A DNA stretch of 64,000 nucleotides from positions 13,560,225 through 13,624,224 of the forward strand of contig OY720347.1 in NCBI GenBank assembly GCA_963082975.1, given 5' to 3'. The notes below the pieces were generated by a model. It searched no databases. It was not told the DNA's origin and worked only from the letters and a program-made list of their open reading frames with translations. Made by a program: the position numbers and the translations under genes. Each line of letters begins with the position of its first letter. Within the stretch, counting starts at the first letter, position 1. The DNA is from Labia minor (lineage: Eukaryota > Arthropoda > Insecta > Dermaptera > Spongiphoridae). Shown one piece after another: positions 57,386 through 64,000 of this stretch.

Positions 57386-58273
57386 AATATGTCAGCGAAA
57401 ACAATACGGCATATCAACTTAGTTTTTTAAAGCACAAACGAGCAAACAATAAACATAGAAGAAAGATTGTAACTCGCTATGCAAAATATTTTCATTAAAA
57501 ATATACTGATATTAAATATACAAATATGAGATATTAATATATTTGATATTCTATAACGATTTTATTCAATTTATTATTATTAAATTAGGTCAAACCTCTC
57601 CTATATAATTATCGTCGTTCATGTTGAAAATTCAATATAAAATTTGATTTCCCCTAAATATGGATCGCCGTTGATAAAACTTGCACCCCATTATTCGTCC
57701 TATAATGGAATTCTAGTTATACTATTATTATCTATTTATTATTCAAAAATATATTTAGGTTATGTTAACAAGCGTGATGAACATATTACATTATATCTAA
57801 ATAGGATAGTTTAGTTATAAACAAACATTCATGAGCAATACCAGCAATTGCGATATGATTATACATTTGTCCCATTAATGGCCATTGGGTCAATTAATAA
57901 GAGACGAGGGTATCAATCGCATGGTGAATATCCAATTGAATTTTCAAATAGAATCTGGTCTCTGCTAAATGTTGATTAATTAATTATAAAAAGATTTTTA
58001 GTAATACAATGCAATTGGATGATGAATGAGAGAAAATTAAATATAAATCCATGGTAATTTTGTCTCGTTAATAAATCAAAGAAAGACAAGATTTTAACTG
58101 AACTATAAATTTCAAAATGAAAATTAAGTGCTCTCTTTACTATTTTATTTGTAAAAATAAAATTCTTCAATTCTCAAAATTTAACTCATATATATTGTAT
58201 GTATTTATGTTTATTAATTTTTTTAATGAAAAATCCGATAAAAATGAAATAAAAAGGTTTAGCACACAAATAA

Positions 58274-58308
<35 letters not shown>

Positions 58309-59369
58309 TTACTTTTTAATGGTCACGAAGGAAATTAAGTTAGTTACTTAACATTTTTAAGGTATAAAGAAAATAAAAAATTTAAAATTAAAATTGCATA
58401 TTTAATATAAAAAAAAATAATCATAATAAAATTATTTTATTATTAATAATAATTAAAGTATTTTGGCTCTAGATATTTAAACCTACAGTTTCCTTCGTTA
58501 TCTTACTTATTCTACTCTTCTATCGGTAAGTCTTTCAACAATTGCGATTGAAGAATTAACCGAGGAAAACAAAACTATTATTATTATTATTATTGATATT
58601 ATTATTGCAATTACTATTTTGACCACGAGGGAAGTTTGGTCGGCTTTAGTGATTAGAAACCCTCGAATTATATTATATATTGTATTTATGTATAATACCC
58701 TATCATCTAATTTTCATTATAACATCTTCGGATCCAGGGAACGCTCAAAAATGCATTGCTTTTATAATATTCCCCTGTAATAGAACATTATCTATGTAAT
58801 TGAAATAGGATTGTTGAATGGAATCTATTGTCATAATTTTACTTTTTCAAAACTCAAATTAATTTACTTATTGGAAGAGTAGCCAAGGGTTACTAAGAGA
58901 GGGTAAGAGTTATTCTGCTGGATAGAAACAAAAATATATGATTATTCTTCGGATGGAATCGACAGATTATCTCTAATTGATACGACAGTGGCAGGATCAT
59001 ACATCGAGGCCAACAAAGAAGCTGCATGCCGAGAGAAGTTGTATCATGCCTGAAAGGAACCGACCGGAGAAGTATAACATGTCTAGCCTTGCCTGAACCC
59101 TATCCTATTAACAATTACAGATAAGTGGTCGACCCTTTATAATTTGAAATTGCTAAACAAAATTATCAATAATAAAATAAATGAACTTTATTTTATAATT
59201 AATTTTATAATTAATTCCTTAATAAGTTATAATTTATCATTCTACTTTTTATAAATGTATTAATTTTATTATAATTAAATATTTTATTTTTAATCTGAAT
59301 GAAATCAAATTTAACTATTCCTTTATCAATCTTCGCTGAATTCATCCAACTATTTTCTATTAATAATAA

Positions 59370-59838
59370 ACAGAGTGCTGTCAATTAAATTCCTATGGCT
59401 TCCACAAACTCTCTTACTTTCAATCTTCGATGGACAATCACCATATCGTGAATTTTTTCAATTGCTTCGGGTGTAGAGACCTCAACTGGGCGTCCAAAAC
59501 GTTGGGCAGCTTCCGTGCTTGTATGGCTACAAAGAAATTTTGTAAACCACTTCTTTACCATTGAAATTGATGTTTTAGAGTCCTCATAGTATTTATAAAG
59601 CTTAGCCTTGGATTCAGTGATGCAAAAAATAATGGTTAATGAGCAAACGAAATTCATATTTTCATTTTCTTCTCAAATCACGAGGTAGTCGGCTATTAAT
59701 GAATGTCAAACAAAAACTAAAATACCCAGCTGATTCAAATTTCGACAGGGGTCAGTTGATAGTTGCCTGCTGACAGGAGAAGTAATGCCATTTCATTTAA
59801 GAGACAGGAAGTTCAAAAAGTCACGGACTTATTGACCT
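59370..59838 (-). mobile_element. Mariner 5' half (D3)
   Basis: Minus strand begins at a TIR-like GGTCAATAAGTCCGTGAC and contains a 90-codon frame (59657-59385): ITESKAKLYKYYEDSKTSIS, MVKKWFTKFLCSHTSTEAAQ, RFGRPVEVSTPEAIEKIHDM and HRRLKVREFVEAIGI. This is the paired helix-turn-helix and linker of a mariner transposase (GRP...V AT-hook-like motif as FGRP). It stops after EAIGI; the catalytic domain and 3' TIR are absent. Confidence 0.85.
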
Positions 59839-61084
59839 TATATATATATATATATTATATACATAATAATATATATACATTCCTACATACTACTTTTGTT
59901 TTAAAATAATGTGAATATCAATTGTAAGGTTTATATTAAATTTTGAAAATAATTTTCATTCTTAATAGAATAACCTTATTTTTAATTTAAAACCAAAACT
60001 AAATGTATCAATTGCATTAATTTAATTTTTGCTATACATATTATATGTGAATATTTGTATATTATATATCATATCATATCATATCAAACCCATGTCATTA
60101 GTAGATAATTTGATAATATATAAATTTGACTGGAAATCGATTCTAAATGAATTATTTAACTATTTATACGTAATATAATTTTAATAATTAAAATTTAAAT
60201 ATCAAAAAAAATATAAATTCTTATTAGTTGGTGAAAAGAATTATAATACTAAAAGCTTTCTGAAATGACATTCCCAGAGAATCCAAAATCCGAATAAATA
60301 ATTTATACGGTATATTAGATAGCAAGGTAGACAGCTGGTATGTGAGAGTAATTATATTTTGAAAAAAGAAAAAAAATGATATTTTTATTAATTACTCCTA
60401 TAATTTACTATTAAACTAAAAATTTATTTTTATCTTATTAAAATCACAATCCATTGAAACTATTAATCAAACAAGATGGAAATTGTTTCTCTTTCAAAAC
60501 TTTATAATATCTCGTGATGTGTACAAATAGTTGGAGGTTTATTTACATTCGCTTTGTAAAATACATAGATATAGTTATCGATAGAGAGAGTGTAAACCGT
60601 AGATTGTGATCAATTTACGTCTCCAAAAATAAAACTCATTTCAATATAATAACAATGTTATTTAAATTATTTTGTGATTGACTTGCCATGATAACTTTAA
60701 TCGTATTATGTCACGTGAATGGAGTGTTGATGTTCTTTTATGATAATTTATAAAAAACTGTTAATTAAAAGAAAATCAAATCATTAGATCAATTATTTCA
60801 AATAACTTTTTACTTTAAATTCGAATTAAACTTAATTAAAATTTTTTATTGATGTTCAAATTAATTGTAATTAAATAGAAAAAAACTCACAATTTTAAAT
60901 TATTTTATTTTGTAATGATGAGATCGATGTTATTTGACTATTTGATTAAAATTAAATGAGATCTTAAAAAAAAGAAAAAAAATAGGGTATATAAAAAGCT
61001 CATTCCTTCACTACACCAAAGTATACTACCAAAGTGTATATAATATATATTAGATACTACGGAATGTGTAATGCAACACTTTTG

Positions 61085-61372
61085 ACTGTCAACATCGTGG
61101 TCGGGGTTCAAGTCCAGGGGTCTGGCAAGGGAATTTCTCCCGCTGTGGTCTATGATCTATGGGACAGAGTTCACTAATTCAGTCTTTAAACTAAAAATTG
61201 AAAAGCTACTTGAAATAAAAAGTAGCGCCTCCTATCAAAAAAATCAAGATAAAGGTTAAGAGAATCCGTTGTACTGATCATAGACCTATACTTTTACTTC
61301 TCTTATACGACAGCCGACTTGAGAAGCGCTGTCCTTTTGTAGGATATATAAAAATCAAAGGTATAAGGTATA
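61085..61372 (+). mobile_element. tRNA-derived SINE, copy 2
   Basis: B-box GGTTCAAGTCC at 61105-61115. The body aligns with 6745-7010 with a short insertion (TGATCTATG duplicated) and ends in an (AAGGTAT)-like tail. Confidence 0.75.
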
Positions 61373-62000
61373 AGTATATATTTAAATGTGAAATTCAGGT
61401 CAATTTTTTGATAAAATGAAAATTCTTCGACATGTTAAATATATCTATAACTATAACTATAACTATAACTTCTTTAACTATATTTTCATCTATATCTAAA
61501 TAGTACGAATAATTTCTTTAAAATATTTCTAATCATATCTTCAAAATTAATTTACACTTTAATCAACGGCTAAAACTCTAAATATCTCGAAAATATTCTT
61601 CTTTTTTTTAATTTGACTGAAATCGATGAACATTTAATGATTGTGTAATTTTTTTAACGATTTCAATCAAGAAACCATTATTCTTCTTTTTGGGTTTTAA
61701 AACATTATTAGGTGGTTAGGATGTTCATTATCTCTCTAAAATTTTTGCTTTTATTTTGAAATTGAAGGAGAAAAATCACCAAAGTTTCCAACAACATTAA
61801 TTGACTTTCAATATTACTTTTTTTTCAAAGAGAAACCGAAAAAGGAAAAGTTTCCCTGGAATTGAGTGTTTCTCTCAAAATTTCATATGGTCAATATTCA
61901 AAGTAACTTTCATTTATTAAAATCACTAATTTGGAATATTCAATCGATTGTAGTTTTAATTTTTTTTTCTGAAAAATAATAATAATAATTTTTTTTTCAG
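61373..62000 (+). other. AT-rich intron end
   Basis: A short (CTATAA)n run lies at 61446-61470. Ends with the T-rich tract and CAG acceptor of the next exon. Confidence 0.6.
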
Positions 62001-62096
62001 AAAGGGTTAACGATCTCGATGGTCTTGAACCTGTACCTTGTCAGCCTTGGACTTCGAGGCTTCCTAAAATGGCCCAACCTGATCTCGATTATATTG
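62001..62096 (+). CDS. SCYL2: SCYL2-like pseudokinase, next internal exon
   Basis: Follows TTTTTTTCAG and ends TATTG|GTAAGT. Joined in phase to the exon ending at 47493 it reads FTERVNDLDGLEP, VPCQPWTSRLPKM, AQPDLDYI, then one base beginning the next codon (expected Ala/Gly before PE in the family). The CQPW.SRLPK.AQP.L.YI stretch is the diagnostic SCYL2 segment between the degenerate DFG site and the APE motif. No following exon was recognised up to 64000. Confidence 0.85.
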
Positions 62097-63837
62097 GTAA
62101 GTTATCTTTATTTATTTTCTCAAATTTTAACAATTATTTATTTTAATCCAAATGTTCTTCTCTTCTTTAATGGAAAAGAAAAAAATATAAAAGAACACTA
62201 TAAACTAGGAAAAAAAACTTTATTAAACACATTAGGACAATGTCTCATTATTCATTATGTTTCCTAATTGTGAAAATAATTATAAAGATTTAAAATTAAT
62301 ATATACACCTTATATAAAATGTTATGATAAAAAAAATAGGTAAATTTTTAATCTTAGATTAATGCTTAACGTTGTATATTATTAAATTTTTCACCCAGTA
62401 TACAAAGTTAACATGAAATATTATTATCGTTTGCATAAATCTATTCCCTTAAAGAGACTAAAGTTATGGATAGACATTTTTTTTATTTTTATATTTATAA
62501 TACTGTTATTCTATTTGTTTTTTGAGAATTTCACAACCACCATATCACCAGATTCGAAACAATTTAATTTTTCATTTGATAAACAAAATCATTTATTAAT
62601 AATTAAATAAATCAAATTATAATACACAAATATATTACTTTAAAAAAAAATTGTAATTAATTCATATATCTACTTACAATAAACTATTAAAAACAGAAAT
62701 TGAATTTAATATAATAATATACATAAAATATAGATTCAATTGATGTTAATAAATTTGTTGAAAAGTCAATTGTGACAGAATTGAATTTTAGGGTACAATC
62801 AATTGAATTTGAAACTCCTGTTTTAAAGTAATCAGTAACCCTCCCTTACTATTATTTTTTTTTTTAAACTTGACTCGATTGAACCCTTTTAATTTAGTTA
62901 AATAAATTTGAATGCATGATTAAATCTATTGATCCCTGGTTAATGAAAACTATATTTGGAAAGAATTCAACAAAAGAAATCGGTTGTGTATTTTTATTTA
63001 CAATCAATGGCTTCATTGAAAACCATTCAAAAAGAATTATCATGGTTTGCTATGGGAGAATAGTATTTGTGTCTTTGACCCTAATCATCTCTTCTTTTCA
63101 TGAAAAAAATCACAATATGTAATTAATTTGGTCTTTCATTCATAGATTAAATTAAATTACCATATAAGAAAGGAAATTAACTAAAATTTAAAAAATAACC
63201 ATCAATAATTAAATTATAAAATAAAATGAAAAATAGAGAAAAAATAGAAAAATATGTTTTTTAATATTTTTTAATATTTAGAGTATTTAAAAAAATTTCA
63301 TTTTAAATAAATAAATAAATTTTGATAAAAGGTAATTGAAACTAACGAACAATCTCACTGAAAGATTAGAATCTTTGTGAATGGTGGAAAAACCTGTCTT
63401 CAAAACTACAATGTTTTCTGTTAATAATTCATTAAATTATTTAAATAAACATATCTCCACCATGATGATGATAATAATAATAAATATGTTTGTTTTTTTA
63501 TACAAAATAATCATAAAAACAAAAATAAATAGAAGAAATAATTTTTGCTGAACTCTTAGAAAAACCTTCATAAGCATTTTATAACATTTGCATTATTTTT
63601 AGACTAATGATGAGAGCTCCTTCTCATTTAATTTCTCTTTTTCAACAGATTCAGCAGAAAATGATGTCTTTTATTTGTTTAATTTTTATCAAAATTGTTC
63701 CTAAATATTTACATATAATTCAATATATAAAATTCTGCTGCCATATTTATTTTAATTTCCTCTATTTAGTTATAGAATATTAAGATTATAATCAATCGCT
63801 AAGTTTATATATTAGTATATGCCATTTCATATATATT
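62097..63837 (+). other. AT-rich sequence, probably the next SCYL2 intron
   Basis: No exon encoding the expected APE-helix region was found. A 68-codon frame at 62916 has mixed composition but no match. Confidence 0.5.
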
Positions 63838-64000
63838 AGGTCTGTTCAAAGGAAAAGGTGAATTTTGAATTTTCTCAGGTTGTGTTCATTTGATTATCGA
63901 AATTTTTTTTTGTTATGTTGGTATATATATGTTTCTCATATGTTGACATTATCAGCCATTTTGGATTAGTAGTTTGTTTTGATAACTGTAAAAGTTAATC
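63838..64000 (+). mobile_element. Mariner element, 5' end, cut by the window edge
   Basis: Begins AGGTCTGTTCAAAGGAAAAG after a TA and matches the 5' part of mariner D2 (43004-44294, minus), including ATATGTTGACATTATCAGCC. It provides the uninterrupted version of the site into which the family B copy 5 inserted. Confidence 0.8.

Larger units (their letters stand above)
47494..62000 (+). other. SCYL2 intron of 14.5 kb, rich in transposon remnants
   Basis: Donor GTCAGT and acceptor TTTTTTTCAG bound an intron whose flanking phases match. It contains remnants of four LINE-E copies, four mariner elements, three Helitron tails, one family B element, SINEs, and AT-rich filler at about 48900-49760, 50207-50937, 51389-51754, 52830-53837, 54114-55403, 56031-56494, 57391-59369 and 59841-61084, in which no gene was recognised. 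Confidence 0.8.

Noticed and set aside
58860..59110. Possible LINE C-terminal coding stretch (reads LIDTTVAGSYIEANKEAA on the plus strand)
   Set aside because: Weak resemblance to the LID-type C-terminal segment of some LINE proteins, but too short and unsupported to annotate.
61999..62267. 82-codon ORF at 62019
   Set aside because: It is a wrong-frame reading across the SCYL2 exon and its donor site.

Overview
The window is metazoan genomic DNA, very AT-rich, with spliced genes, GT/AG introns, no operons, and interspersed repeats over much of its length. The protein fragments (SCY1-like kinase, Sec15/EXOC6, C2H2 zinc fingers) and the repeat mix (several mariner lineages, hAT and pogo-like MITEs, RTE-like and other LINEs, tRNA-derived SINEs, Helitron tails) suggest an arthropod, probably an insect. 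The species cannot be named from the sequence.

Host genes are few. A complete two-exon C2H2 zinc-finger gene lies at 20795-22378 (+), with a promoter-like stretch upstream, a poly(A) signal and a long palindrome downstream. Two internal exons of a SCYL2-type pseudokinase gene (+) lie at 47373-47493 and 62001-62096. Their splice phases match across a 14.5 kb intron loaded with transposons. A short zinc-finger exon or remnant lies at 31291-31426. A head-to-head inverted pair of fragments of the Sec15 (EXOC6) N-terminal coding region lies at 27782-28373, flanked by a 14-bp direct repeat; both arms are frame-broken.

Two abundant non-coding families give most of the repeat structure. Family A (about 500-630 bp, full-length or partial at 748, 1341, 2022, 13629, 16514, 28573, 36803, 38423 and 45151) and family B (about 600-640 bp, at 76, 18099, 20455, 23297, 37374, 43607 and 53838) share no overall sequence but have the same plan: a 5' hairpin, a short subterminal repeat, a body with a microsatellite-like tract, the complement of the subterminal repeat, then TAAAAA. 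This resembles Helentron-type non-autonomous rolling-circle elements (HINE/DINE-1). Family B also carries two CRE/ATF palindromes held exactly 20 bp apart. One B copy sits inside a mariner element with no visible target duplication.

Region by region: 1-20.5 kb is AT-rich sequence with A/B copies, mariner and hAT MITEs, a SINE and LINE remnants, ending in a 5'-truncated LINE at 18.7-19.8 kb; 20.6-22.7 kb is the zinc-finger gene; 22.9-47.3 kb is repeats, including the Sec15 inverted repeat and the nested mariner/B insertion; 47.3-62.1 kb is the SCYL2 gene body; 62.1-64 kb is AT-rich intron-like DNA ending in the start of another mariner. No rRNA genes, convincing functional tRNAs, CRISPR arrays or bacterial-type features were seen. 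All family assignments were made by eye from the sequence and remembered motifs.
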